NCBI GenBank assembly: GCA_900764695.1
Contig: CAAFOY010000079.1
Coordinates: forward strand, 1 to 64,000
From: Lachnospiraceae bacterium
Lineage (GTDB): Bacteria > Bacillota_A > Clostridia > Lachnospirales > Lachnospiraceae
Direction: 5' to 3'
DNA: 64,000 nt
In this document: in pieces, positions 26,416-35,042 of the stretch
How positions within the stretch are numbered: the first letter of the stretch is position 1
Layout: each line of letters opens with the position of its first letter
Notes under the pieces: generated by a model
The model's input: the letters and a program-made list of their open reading frames with translations, nothing else
Told to the model about the DNA's origin: nothing
The model's database searches: none
Program-made: the position numbers and the translations under genes

Positions 26416-27338
26416 AGAAGATAGCAACAAGAGAAAGCTATGGTAATGCACTTGTAGAATTAGCTAAAGAGCATGATAACGTAGTAGTATTAGACGCTGA
26501 TTTAGCAGCAGCTACAAAGACAGGCATTTTCAAAAAAGCAAACCCTGACAAATTCTTTGACTGTGGTATTGCAGAAGCAAATATGATGGGGATTGCAGCA
26601 GGACTTTCAACAACAGGTAAAGTTCCTTTTGCAAGTACATTTGCTATGTTTGCAGCAGGAAGGGCTTACGAACAGATTAGAAATGAAATTGGATATCCAC
26701 ATCTTAATGTAAAAATAGGAGCTACACATGCAGGTATTTCTGTAGGTGAAGATGGAGCTACACATCAGTGTAATGAAGATATTGCTTTAATGAGAACAAT
26801 CCCTGGAATGACAGTTATTAATCCATGTGATGATGTAGAAGCAAGAGCGGCAGTAAAGGCAGCATATGAAATTGACGGACCTGTTTATTTAAGATTTGGA
26901 CGTTTGGCTGCACCTGTATTAAATAAAGAAGATTACAAGTTTGAAGTAGGCAAGGGTGTAACAATGCGTGAAGGTAAGGACCTTACAATTGTTGCAACAG
27001 GACTTATGGTATCTTCAGCTTTGGAAGCAGCAGAAAAATTGTCACATGATGGAATTGAAGCTACAGTAATTAATATTCATACAATTAAGCCATTAGATGA
27101 AGAGTTAATTGTAGAATCAGCAAAGGCTACAGGTAAAGTAGTAACTGTTGAAGAACATTCAGTTATTGGTGGACTTGGAAGTGCAGTTTGTGACTGCTTA
27201 AGTGCAAAATGTCCTACACCTGTTACAAAAATTGGTGTTCAGGATGTTTATGGACATTCAGGACCGGCTGTTGAGTTGTTAAAAGAATTTGGTTTAGATG
27301 GCGAAGGCGTATATAAATCAATTAAAGAAATAATGTAA
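26403..27338 (+). CDS. Transketolase, C-terminal (pyrimidine-binding) subunit
   Basis: This 311-residue second half of the split transketolase has the pyrimidine domain with the catalytic Glu region (FFDCGIAEANMMGIAAGLS), the FAAGRAYEQIRN segment, then the C-terminal domain (VTVEEHSVIGGLGSAVCD). Its ATG lies inside the end of the N-terminal subunit gene (ATTATGTCAGAAGTAA), so the two are translationally coupled. A long inverted repeat with arms at 27348-27362 and 27403-27417 follows the stop. Confidence 0.95.
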   Translation: MSEVKKIATRESYGNALVELAKEHDNVVVLDADLAAATKTGIFKKANPDKFFDCGIAEANMMGIAAGLSTTGKVPFASTFAMFAAGRAYEQIRNEIGYPHLNVKIGATHAGISVGEDGATHQCNEDIALMRTIPGMTVINPCDDVEARAAVKAAYEIDGPVYLRFGRLAAPVLNKEDYKFEVGKGVTMREGKDLTIVATGLMVSSALEAAEKLSHDGIEATVINIHTIKPLDEELIVESAKATGKVVTVEEHSVIGGLGSAVCDCLSAKCPTPVTKIGVQDVYGHSGPAVELLKEFGLDGEGVYKSIKEIM

Positions 27339-27497
27339 AAGATGCAATTGACATTAAATTTTTTAAGGAATATATGAATAAAATAAATATCAAATTAAAA
27401 TAATTAAATGTCAATTTAAAATACAAAAGGATTTGTATTATAAAATAAGCAAAATCGATTTTTAGTTGAAATTTAAAAAATCATTTGCTAGAATACA

Positions 27498-27557
27498 TTG
27501 CATGATAAGAAATGCAAGGGCGCAGACGAAAGAAGTCAGTGCCCTTGTATTTTTTTT
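27498..27557 (+). promoter_or_regulatory. Candidate attenuator in the amtB leader
   Basis: CAAGGGC (27515-27521) pairs with GCCCTTG (27541-27547) followed by T8, a good intrinsic terminator 150 bases before amtB. TTGCAT (27498-27503) can instead pair with ATGCAA (27512-27517), which shares three bases with the terminator stem. The rest of 27339-27705 is AT-rich, with two short palindromes (ATACAAA / TTTGTAT; TGAGAA / TTCTCA). Confidence 0.6.
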
Positions 27558-27705
27558 GTATTAGTAATTATACAGTAATTAATATTTACCGGATGATTAC
27601 AAATGAGAAGAAAAAATTCTCAAAACTTGGAAAGTGTTTCCCCTTTAAAAATGCTTTCTTAAGTAAAATCTTTAGGACAATGAAAAAAGAATGGAGGAAT
27701 TAGTT

Positions 27706-29442
27706 ATGGACGCAAATGAAATTTTGGAGGCAGCTACAAGTAGTAGTTTTGCAATTTGGTTCTTAATTGGTGCAAGTTTAGTATTCTTTATGCAGGCCGG
27801 TTTCGCAATGGTTGAAACAGGATTTACCAGAGCAAAGAATGCAGGTAACATTATCATGAAGAACCTGATGGATTTTTGTATCGGTACTATAATGTACATT
27901 GTTTTAGGTTTTGGACTTATGATGTCAGAAGATTATGTAATGGGAATCATTGGTATTCCAAATCTTGACATCTTCACAAATTACAGCAACTTCAATTGGT
28001 CACAGTTCGTATTCCAGTTAGTATTCTGTGCAACAGCAGCAACAATTGTTTCAGGAGCTATGGCTGAAAGAACAAAATTCAGTGCTTATTGTGTTTACTC
28101 AGCAGCAATCAGTTTGATTGTATATCCTATTGAAGCAGGTTGGGTTTGGAACTACGGCGGAAACGGATGGTTACAGAAATTACATTTCGTAGATTTCGCA
28201 GGTTCAGCAGTAATCCACTCAGTAGGTGGTATGGCAGCTTTAGTCGGAGCAATTATTCTTGGAGCCAGAATTGGTAAATACACAAAGAAAGCAGATGGAA
28301 CAATTATTTCAAATGCTATCGGTGGACATTCAATAACACTTGGAGCTCTTGGATGTTTCATCCTTTGGTTTGGATGGTATGGATTTAACGGTGCAGCTGC
28401 AACAAACACAGACAGTCTTGCATCAATCTTTATGAATACAACAATCGCTCCTGCAACAGCAACAGTTGTATGTATGATATTTACTTGGATTAAAGATGGA
28501 AAACCTGATGTAGGTATGTGCTTAAATGCATCACTTGCAGGTTTGGTAGCAATTACAGCAGGTTGTGCTTCAGTTGATACAATTGGTGCTTTAGTAATTG
28601 GTGCAGTTGCAGGTATTTTAGTAGATGTAGTAGTAGAAGTACTTGATAAGAAGTTACACATTGATGACCCTGTTGGGGCAGTTGGTGTTCACTGGGCAAA
28701 CGGTGTTTGGGGAACAATTGCAGTAGGCTTATTTGCAACAGGTAAAGGCGACACAGTTCAGGCATTTGCAGATGGTTCTTATTACGCAGGTTTATTCTAC
28801 GGTGGTGGAGCAAAATTATTAGGAATTCAGATTTTAGGTATTGTTGCTATTGATGTATACGCAGCAATCATGATGACAATTGTATTCCAGCTTATTAAAC
28901 ATACAATTGGAATTAGAACAACAGCAGAAGAAGAAATTATTGGTATGGATATATCAGAACATGGTCTTGCATCAGCATATGCAGACTTCCTTCCTACAAC
29001 ACCTTCATACATGGGTGAAAGCGTAGGAGCAGTAGATGTAGCAAATCTTGAACCTGCTACATTATCAATTGGTGAAGCAAAACCAACTGGAAAATATACA
29101 AAGATTACAGTTATTTGTAATGAAGATAAATTTGGAACCCTTAAAGACACAATGGCAGCTATCGGTGTAACAGGTATGACAGTTATCCAGGCAATGGGCT
29201 GTGGTGTTGAACAGGGAAAGAGTGGTGTTTACAGAGGTGTTAAGATGAGCATGAACCTTCTTCCAAAGGTTAAAGTTGAAATCGTTGTATCAACAGTTGA
29301 TCCTAACCTTGTAGTAGCAGCAGCTAGAAAAGCTCTTTATACAGGCGGTGTTGGCGATGGTAAGATTTTCGTAACAGATGTAGAAGATGTAATGAGAGTC
29401 AGAACAGGTGACACAGGTATTGCAGCACTTTCAAATGAGTAA
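27706..29442 (+). CDS. amtB: Ammonium transporter fused to a C-terminal P-II regulatory domain
   Basis: This 578-residue fusion has an 11-helix Amt/Mep/Rh channel at residues 1-~440 (VFFMQAGFAMVETGFTRAKN, then GSAVIHSVGGMAALVGA with the pore His, and GAVGVHWANGVWGT with the second His). From about 463 to 570 comes a GlnB/GlnK-type P-II domain (KYTKITVICNEDKFGTLKD, T-loop with VYRG near 508-511, C-terminal DGKIFVTDVEDVMRVRTG). P-II proteins normally block Amt from the cytosol in response to 2-oxoglutarate, ATP and ADP; here channel and plug are one chain. ATG 27706 is used because GGAGG at 27693-27697 serves it; an in-frame ATG at 27691 overlaps that site. Confidence 0.95.
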   Translation: MDANEILEAATSSSFAIWFLIGASLVFFMQAGFAMVETGFTRAKNAGNIIMKNLMDFCIGTIMYIVLGFGLMMSEDYVMGIIGIPNLDIFTNYSNFNWSQFVFQLVFCATAATIVSGAMAERTKFSAYCVYSAAISLIVYPIEAGWVWNYGGNGWLQKLHFVDFAGSAVIHSVGGMAALVGAIILGARIGKYTKKADGTIISNAIGGHSITLGALGCFILWFGWYGFNGAAATNTDSLASIFMNTTIAPATATVVCMIFTWIKDGKPDVGMCLNASLAGLVAITAGCASVDTIGALVIGAVAGILVDVVVEVLDKKLHIDDPVGAVGVHWANGVWGTIAVGLFATGKGDTVQAFADGSYYAGLFYGGGAKLLGIQILGIVAIDVYAAIMMTIVFQLIKHTIGIRTTAEEEIIGMDISEHGLASAYADFLPTTPSYMGESVGAVDVANLEPATLSIGEAKPTGKYTKITVICNEDKFGTLKDTMAAIGVTGMTVIQAMGCGVEQGKSGVYRGVKMSMNLLPKVKVEIVVSTVDPNLVVAAARKALYTGGVGDGKIFVTDVEDVMRVRTGDTGIAALSNE

Positions 29443-29509
29443 ATACTCAACAATATAATGGATATTTAGGAACTCTGTTCTTAAAATATATTTTACTTAA
29501 TCTCATTAA

Positions 29510-29543
29510 AGGGGCCGGTGGTTATCCATCGGCTCCTAAATTT
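29510..29543 (+). terminator. Terminator after amtB
   Basis: GGGGCCGGTGG pairs along 11 bp with CCATCGGCTCC (two G-U pairs); the following T tract is short (AAATTTG). Confidence 0.75.
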
Positions 29544-29663
29544 GTTTGCAAATAACGTTCACAGACTGGTATTTACCACTTACTGCTAATAAAATACCAC
29601 TTACATAAAATCTATTTACATCCACATAATTTGCAAATATAATCATCACATAAGGAGTCAGAT

Positions 29664-30122
29664 ATGAAAGTAATCGTAAATGTGGATGAAAACTGCATAG
29701 AGGAACAGGTAATAATAAATTGCCACGAACTGAATGAGAATATAATTAATATTCAGAAAACTATCTCAGCGATGGAAAACCAGAGTCTTAAAATTGAGCT
29801 TAAACAGGGTGAAAAAGAATTTTATATAGATGTTGGTGAAATTCTTTTTTTTGAAACTGATAACAATCAGGTTATGGCTCATACAGCAAATGAGATATTT
29901 TTAACAGGCAGTAAATTATACGAATTGGAGAAAATATTACCATGGTACTTTAGCAGAATATCAAAGTCAGCAATTTTAAATGTAAAGAAAGTGTATGCGA
30001 TTACAAGAAATCTGACAGCGTCAAGTTTAATTGAATTTGAAGGAACGCCTAAACATGTATATGTTTCAAGGGCATATTACAAGCCGTTAAAAGAAAAATT
30101 AGAAGAAATGAGGAATATGTGA
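29664..30122 (+). CDS. Stand-alone LytTR-domain transcription regulator
   Basis: This 152-residue protein has a short N-terminal region and a LytTR DNA-binding domain over the last ~100 residues (DVGEILFFETDNNQVMAHT, RISKSAILNVKKV, FVSR-like YVSRAYYKPLKEKL). It has no receiver domain, so it is likely controlled by the membrane partner or by expression. AAGGAG precedes the ATG. The stop TGA overlaps the next gene's ATG (TGATG), indicating a tight two-gene unit with a LiaF-type protein, an arrangement known for LytTR regulators in Firmicutes. Confidence 0.9.
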   Translation: MKVIVNVDENCIEEQVIINCHELNENIINIQKTISAMENQSLKIELKQGEKEFYIDVGEILFFETDNNQVMAHTANEIFLTGSKLYELEKILPWYFSRISKSAILNVKKVYAITRNLTASSLIEFEGTPKHVYVSRAYYKPLKEKLEEMRNM

Positions 30123-30868
30123 TGAAAAAAAACAATATTTACTGGGGAATGATATTTATAATAATGGCTGCATTAATTGTAGTTAATGGTCTGGGTCTGA
30201 TTGAAGGCGTGGGTGTCTGGAGTATAATTTTTACAGTACTTTTTGGTGCTGCATTATTAGATGGAATTGTAAGATTACAGGCAACAACAATATTATTCTC
30301 GCTTGCTTTTTTAGCAATTGTCTGGTCAGAGCAACTTCACATTGAAAGTATAACTCCATGGCCGATTCTGTTTGCAGCATTGTTAGGAAGTATTGGAATA
30401 AGCATGATATTTGGAAAGAAAAATAAAAAATGGAAAAAAGATTACTCAGGTGGAAATCATTATTACAGCAATAATAGTAGTAATGAAGGAAAATATTTTG
30501 ATGAAAATGTTAATGTAGAGCAGGATAGCGGAGAAGTAGTAATATGCGAATCAAAATTTGCAGGAACAGTTAAATACATTACTTCAGATAATTTGAGAAA
30601 AGTATATGTAAAAAATGAATTCTCAGGTATGTCAATTTATTTAGATAAGGCAAAAGTGCCAAGTAAGAGACTTGAAATAGAAATAAAGAATTCATTTGGA
30701 GGAGTGGAAATTTATATTCCGGCTAACTGGATTGTAGAAAATGAGTTAAATTGTTCATTTGGCGGCTACGACGAAGAAGGTACAAAAGCACCAACAGATG
30801 CTGAAAGCGTGACAGTTGTTATTAAGGGATCAGCAAATTTGTCTGGCGTTACAATAAAATACATTTAA
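30122..30868 (+). CDS. LiaF-like membrane protein
   Basis: This 248-residue protein has four hydrophobic segments in the first ~100 residues (WGMIFIIMAALIVVNGLGLI and on) followed by a soluble C-terminal domain of the LiaF/cell-wall-active-antibiotic-response type (FAGTVKYITSDNLRKVYV, EIKNSFGGVEIYIP, NCSFGGYDEEG). It probably senses envelope state and regulates the overlapping LytTR gene product, but the signal is unknown. The start ATG shares one base with the upstream stop. Confidence 0.87.
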   Translation: MKKNNIYWGMIFIIMAALIVVNGLGLIEGVGVWSIIFTVLFGAALLDGIVRLQATTILFSLAFLAIVWSEQLHIESITPWPILFAALLGSIGISMIFGKKNKKWKKDYSGGNHYYSNNSSNEGKYFDENVNVEQDSGEVVICESKFAGTVKYITSDNLRKVYVKNEFSGMSIYLDKAKVPSKRLEIEIKNSFGGVEIYIPANWIVENELNCSFGGYDEEGTKAPTDAESVTVVIKGSANLSGVTIKYI

Positions 30869-30970
30869 ATATAGAAGTAGTAGCAAAAGAGGTATGAGAA
30901 AAATAAACCTATAATAAAATTTAGTATAGAATTAAAAAGCAATCAATTACAATAAAAGAATAAGTATAAG

Positions 30971-31013
30971 AAAAAAGACTGAACAGTATGCATGCACTGT
31001 TTGGTCTTTTTTG
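30971..31013 (+). terminator. Terminator after the LytTR/LiaF pair
   Basis: AAAAAAGAC and GTCTTTTTT pair, with inner ACAGT / ACTGT. The remainder of 30869-31212 is AT-rich. It contains a likely promoter for the next gene (TTGACA 31141-31146, 17-base spacer, TAAAGT) and nothing else recognisable. Confidence 0.85.
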
Positions 31014-31212
31014 ATTAGAGCATATGCTACAATGCAGAAAATACTTTTGTCTTGTGAATAAATTTTGTTAAAGTTTATACACATAGACCATAGGAGGGAA
31101 AAAGTAAATTATCAGAATTTGTGTATTATAAATTTTATCATTGACAAAGAAAAGAATAAGTATTAAAGTAATATCAAAATAATATCATTTTAATACTTGG
31201 GAGGATAAAGTT

Positions 31213-32250
31213 ATGGATGAAAATGTAAAGTTAAGTAATGTAAAGGAAAGGGAAATTACTAAGAAAAATGGATTCGCAATGTTATTTGTTGATATACTTG
31301 GATATGTAGCAACAGTTGTGACGTTTGTACTAGGATTAGTTTTTGCAATAAACTATGAAGATGTTAATGACGTGATATTTGGATTAGGAATCGGTTTATT
31401 TGTTGTTAGTTTAGCGTTATTAATTGTATCTATTGTTCTGTCATGCGGACTAAAATCAGTTAATCCTAATGAAGCAATGGTATTTACTCTTTTTGGTGAA
31501 TATTATGGCACAATTAAAAGTGCAGGATTTTATTTTATAAATCCATTTTGTAGTGCAGTAGTTCCTAACGAAGAAACAACAGGAAATATCTTTGAAATTT
31601 CTTCTGATGCTAATGGTAACAGCTCAGCAAAAGTTGCCGGAGTTACAAAAAAGAAAATATCAACTAAGGTTATAACATTAAATAATGAGAAACAGAAAGT
31701 GAATGATGCTTTAGGAAATCCGATAATTATCGGAGCGGTGGTTATTTGCAAGATAATTGACCCTACAAAAGCAGTTTTAAATGTTGATAATTATATGAAA
31801 TTTTTATCAACTCAGTGTGATTCTGTAATAAGAAATATTTCAAGATTGTATCCTTATGATATAATATCAGATGAAAATGAGGATGATAACGAAAAGACTC
31901 TACGTGGAAGCAGCCAGGAAATTGCAGATAGTATGGAAGTAGAGTTACAGAAAAAGGTTGAAGATGCCGGAATAGAAATTATGGAAGTTAGAATAACTCA
32001 TTTGTCATATGCAGAAGAAATAGCTGCAGCAATGCTTCAGAGACAACAGGCAACGGCAATTATTGCAGCAAGACAGAAAATTGTTGAAGGCGCAGTAAGT
32101 ATGGTTAAAATGGCAATTGACCAACTTGGAGAAGAAGAAATTGTGGTGCTTGATGAAGAAAGAAAAGCTGCTATGGTAAGCAATCTTTTAGTTGTGTTAT
32201 GTGGAAATAAAGAAGCACAACCAATTGTGAACAGCGGAAGTATTTATTAA
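31213..32250 (+). CDS. SPFH/Band 7 membrane scaffold protein
   Basis: This 345-residue protein has two N-terminal membrane helices (about 20-50 and 55-80), then an SPFH domain (SVNPNEAMVFTLFGEYYGTI, KVNDALGNPIIIGAVVICK, EVRITHLSYAEEIAAAMLQR) and a helical flotillin-like end (QQATAIIAARQKIVEGAVSM). SPFH proteins oligomerise on membranes and organise microdomains or proteases. GGGAGGATAAAG precedes the ATG. The ribbon-helix-helix gene 140 bases downstream ends in a shared terminator and probably forms a pair with it. Confidence 0.92.
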   Translation: MDENVKLSNVKEREITKKNGFAMLFVDILGYVATVVTFVLGLVFAINYEDVNDVIFGLGIGLFVVSLALLIVSIVLSCGLKSVNPNEAMVFTLFGEYYGTIKSAGFYFINPFCSAVVPNEETTGNIFEISSDANGNSSAKVAGVTKKKISTKVITLNNEKQKVNDALGNPIIIGAVVICKIIDPTKAVLNVDNYMKFLSTQCDSVIRNISRLYPYDIISDENEDDNEKTLRGSSQEIADSMEVELQKKVEDAGIEIMEVRITHLSYAEEIAAAMLQRQQATAIIAARQKIVEGAVSMVKMAIDQLGEEEIVVLDEERKAAMVSNLLVVLCGNKEAQPIVNSGSIY

Positions 32251-32390
32251 TAAAAATAGAAAATAATAAATTAAAAATTAATTCAACAGATAATAATGTT
32301 AAAATAAGTCAAACAATTGAGCTAAAATAAATTAAAAAAGTTATGACTATTTGAAACTATATATATTGAAAAACAGTGAAAGGAGCCGGT

Positions 32391-32651
32391 ATGGATAAGG
32401 AAGAACAACTTAATAAAAAAGAACTTGAGCTCCAAAAACGTTTAGAAAATATTTCTAATATGGAAAAAGAAATATTAACAAAAGAAAAAAAACTAAAAGA
32501 AAAAGAAAAGGCAAAGAAACAGGTGTTGTTAAGACTGTCCCCTTCATTATGGGAAGAGATTGCAGCATGGGCAGAAGATGATTTCCGCTCAATAAATGGC
32601 CAGATTGAATATCTTTTAGCGGAGTGCGTAAAAAAGAGAAAAGGAAAATAG
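32391..32651 (+). CDS. Arc-like ribbon-helix-helix protein with N-terminal coiled coil
   Basis: This 86-residue protein has an N-terminal ~50 residues that are almost all Lys, Glu and Leu (predicted coiled coil), followed by LLRLSPSLWEEIAAWAEDDF and SINGQIEYLLAECVKK, the Arc-type beta strand and two helices. ATG 32391 follows AAAGGAGCC; an in-frame GTG at 32376 overlaps that site. Small Arc-like proteins are often found next to SPFH genes in Clostridia, as I recall, suggesting a functional link. DNA binding is inferred from the fold. Confidence 0.85.
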   Translation: MDKEEQLNKKELELQKRLENISNMEKEILTKEKKLKEKEKAKKQVLLRLSPSLWEEIAAWAEDDFRSINGQIEYLLAECVKKRKGK

Positions 32652-32658
32652 TGTGAAA

Positions 32659-32706
32659 AACAACGGATGATTTTAATATTTCTTAAAATCATCCGTTGTT
32701 TTTTTC
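32659..32706 (+). terminator. Strong terminator after the SPFH/RHH pair
   Basis: ACAACGGATGATTTTAA and TTAAAATCATCCGTTGT form a 17-bp perfect stem followed by T7. The A-rich 5' side also makes it usable from the minus strand for the convergent sigma-like gene. Confidence 0.92.
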
Positions 32707-32740
32707 TATTTTAAAATCATATTTTTTGCATTCTAAAATA

Positions 32741-33772
32741 CTATTTTTTATTTATCTTCCATTCTAATGGGTCACCTAAATCTGTTTCAGAAGATTCAAA
32801 TTCTTCGTCAGTATTATTAATTAATGGAGAAGATGTTCCAAAGTCATTTGATACAGAGTTATTTAATATAGAAGATTCAAAATCATTTAAGCCCAATTCA
32901 TTTAAATCAGAATTATTAGCTTCTGTAGCGTTTAATTCAGAAGACGCTTTATTGATAGCTTCTGCATCCTGGGAATCACCGGCATTTAAAACATTAAGAG
33001 AAGTTTTTACAATTGTTTCAACTTCATCTTCAGTTATACCCATTTTCTTAGCCAACTCTTCAAAAGTTGGAGCACGACCAAGTAATTCAGTAAGGTCTCT
33101 GGAAATTTCATCTAATTCATTCATACGGTTAGCCAGATGTTCGCCAACACGGTCTTCGTTAATTTGGTCATTGATGACAAGATTTAATGTATTTCTGATG
33201 GCATCATCAACATAAGCTGCAAATTCGTCAGAAGAACCATTAAATTCAGAAAGAGCTATCATTAATCCAATATTTGCTTCCTGAATTAAATCACCATAAG
33301 TTACACCCTGTCCACGAAATTCATTTGCAATGCCAGCTACTTTTGAAAGTTGAGATTCAACAATTTTATTAGTAACAGAAAGGTCTCCGTTTGCAAGCAA
33401 ATCAAGTAAGTTAGCAAGCTCGGCTTCTGATATTTCATCAATAGCTTCTAAATCCTTTTTATACATTTCAATAAAAGCAAGTTCAGCTTCAGTTTCTACA
33501 ACTTTACTTTCAGCTGCTTTTACAGCCTCTAATTCCTTAGTCTCTTCTTCCTTAGGATCAATAGTCACTTCTTCAGAAACAATATAATCCATTCCATCAA
33601 TTTTTATTTTACTTTCCTGTAAGTACTTATATATAAATTCGTATTGCTTTTCATCTTCTATTATGTCATTGAAAAAAGTATGAATGTCTTCAGTAGACAC
33701 ATGGTTTGCATTAGCTGCCGCAAATTCTATTAAAGAAGACAAAGCATCATTAAAAAGTAATTTTTTGTCCAT
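32741..33772 (-). CDS. Sigma-70-like protein lacking region 4
   Basis: This is a 343-residue protein. Residues 1-~65 resemble sigma region 1.1 (LSSLIEFAAANANHVSTEDI, EKQYEFIYKYLQESKIKIDG). After an acidic linker, 131-200 resemble region 2 (NKIVESQLSKVAGIANEF, GVTYGDLIQEANIGLMIAL) and 207-262 resemble region 3 (GRAPTFEELAKKMGITEDEV). The rest (263-343) is a Ser/Asn/Asp/Glu-rich tail with no region 4 helix-turn-helix. The aromatic residues of region 2.3 and the -10 contacts of 2.4 are mostly missing (DEFAAYVDDAIRNTLNLV). The ATG at 33770-33772 follows GGAGAATTC on the minus strand; the in-frame extension to 33850 has no ribosome binding site. It may bind core polymerase without -35 recognition. 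Confidence 0.82.
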   Translation of the reverse strand: MDKKLLFNDALSSLIEFAAANANHVSTEDIHTFFNDIIEDEKQYEFIYKYLQESKIKIDGMDYIVSEEVTIDPKEEETKELEAVKAAESKVVETEAELAFIEMYKKDLEAIDEISEAELANLLDLLANGDLSVTNKIVESQLSKVAGIANEFRGQGVTYGDLIQEANIGLMIALSEFNGSSDEFAAYVDDAIRNTLNLVINDQINEDRVGEHLANRMNELDEISRDLTELLGRAPTFEELAKKMGITEDEVETIVKTSLNVLNAGDSQDAEAINKASSELNATEANNSDLNELGLNDFESSILNNSVSNDFGTSSPLINNTDEEFESSETDLGDPLEWKINKK

Positions 33773-33893
33773 GAATTCTCCAATCCGCTTTTTGTAAAGT
33801 AAAAGCAATTTTGATACATAAATGATACATAAAAGCCTTGCAAAAATCAAGGATAATAGGTAACATTATTTTGAAACGGGAAGGTGGATTGAA

Positions 33894-35042
33894 ATGATTA
33901 AAAAAATAATAAATTCCAATATAGTAAGACTGATAGGAGCACTTTTATTTTTGACAGTATGTGCAGTAATAGGCGCAGGATTGTCATATGTAAATTATGA
34001 ATCTAATCCTACTGATGAGGCAGTTGTATATTTCAAAGCATTTTTAGCGCAGGATTATGATACAATATATGGTCTTGTAAATCAGCCAAAGAATACATAT
34101 ATAAACAAAACTGCATACACAGACAGAGTGAAAAAGATAAGAGAATCTATTGTAATTGATTCATATGAAATTTCTGAGCCATATAAAGAAAATGGCAAAA
34201 AGACAGTAGATATTATATGTAATAATGAAACAACAGAAACTAACCAGACAATAAAATTGGTATTTGATGAAGTAAAACATGGAATGCAGATTATTCCTGA
34301 TTATAAAGTAGATATATCAAAAATGCTTGTAAAAAACGTAAATTTTGTTGTGCCGACAGGAGATGCTTTATATATAAATGGAGAAGTCGTAACAAAAGAT
34401 ATGGCTAAGGTCACGACAGACGCGAATACAAATACAGATACATATCATTTTGATAAAATACTTTACGGAGCATATGACGCAAATGCGATAAACAGATATA
34501 GTCAGATAGATTTAAAACCTGAAATTCTTCAGGAAGGAACTACAATTAATTTCGACGCTACAGCATATCATGCAAATTTAGAATTTGAAGAAAAAATAAA
34601 GGCAAATGCAGACAATATGATTACTCAGTTTTATGTTAATGCAAGGGAGAAAAAAGGCAATAATAAAGAGTTAAAAGCATATTTCGCAAATGATAAAAAA
34701 CTTCAGAAAAAGGTTGATAAATATTTAAAAGAAACAGAAGAAGTATTATATTGGCCGGAAACAAAGAACATTGATAAATATTCAGTAGTTTCATTTGAAC
34801 CGGGAGAAATGAAACATCAGAGTGTGTATAATAATGACAATACATTTACTGTTACATATGATTTTACTTATACATACGTGTCTTCTACAGATACTGCTAT
34901 TTATACAAGTTATGTTTACAGTATAGGTGGTTCATGTAAAACAAAAATGACTTTAACCTATACATTAAATGAAGATCAAACATTAACCCTTACAGATATA
35001 AAAGTCAAAAATAAAAACCAAAAAGAAAAGGGAGAAGATTAA
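33894..35042 (+). CDS. Membrane-anchored extracytoplasmic protein of unknown function
   Basis: This 382-residue protein has one N-terminal membrane helix (VRLIGALLFLTVCAVIGAGL). It is followed by an NTF2-like or TcaA-like segment (EAVVYFKAFLAQDYDTIYGLV), a second domain around KNVNFVVPTGDALYINGEVV that looks like the beta-rich TcaA/YvbJ extracellular repeat, and another NTF2-like domain near the C-terminus. The overall layout suggests an envelope protein, but no enzyme motif is visible. The stop overlaps the start of the next gene (TTAATG). Confidence 0.75.
   Translation: MIKKIINSNIVRLIGALLFLTVCAVIGAGLSYVNYESNPTDEAVVYFKAFLAQDYDTIYGLVNQPKNTYINKTAYTDRVKKIRESIVIDSYEISEPYKENGKKTVDIICNNETTETNQTIKLVFDEVKHGMQIIPDYKVDISKMLVKNVNFVVPTGDALYINGEVVTKDMAKVTTDANTNTDTYHFDKILYGAYDANAINRYSQIDLKPEILQEGTTINFDATAYHANLEFEEKIKANADNMITQFYVNAREKKGNNKELKAYFANDKKLQKKVDKYLKETEEVLYWPETKNIDKYSVVSFEPGEMKHQSVYNNDNTFTVTYDFTYTYVSSTDTAIYTSYVYSIGGSCKTKMTLTYTLNEDQTLTLTDIKVKNKNQKEKGED

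Noticed and set aside
27512..27703. 63-codon frame before amtB
   Set aside because: It covers the terminator and the amtB ribosome binding site and has no start signals.
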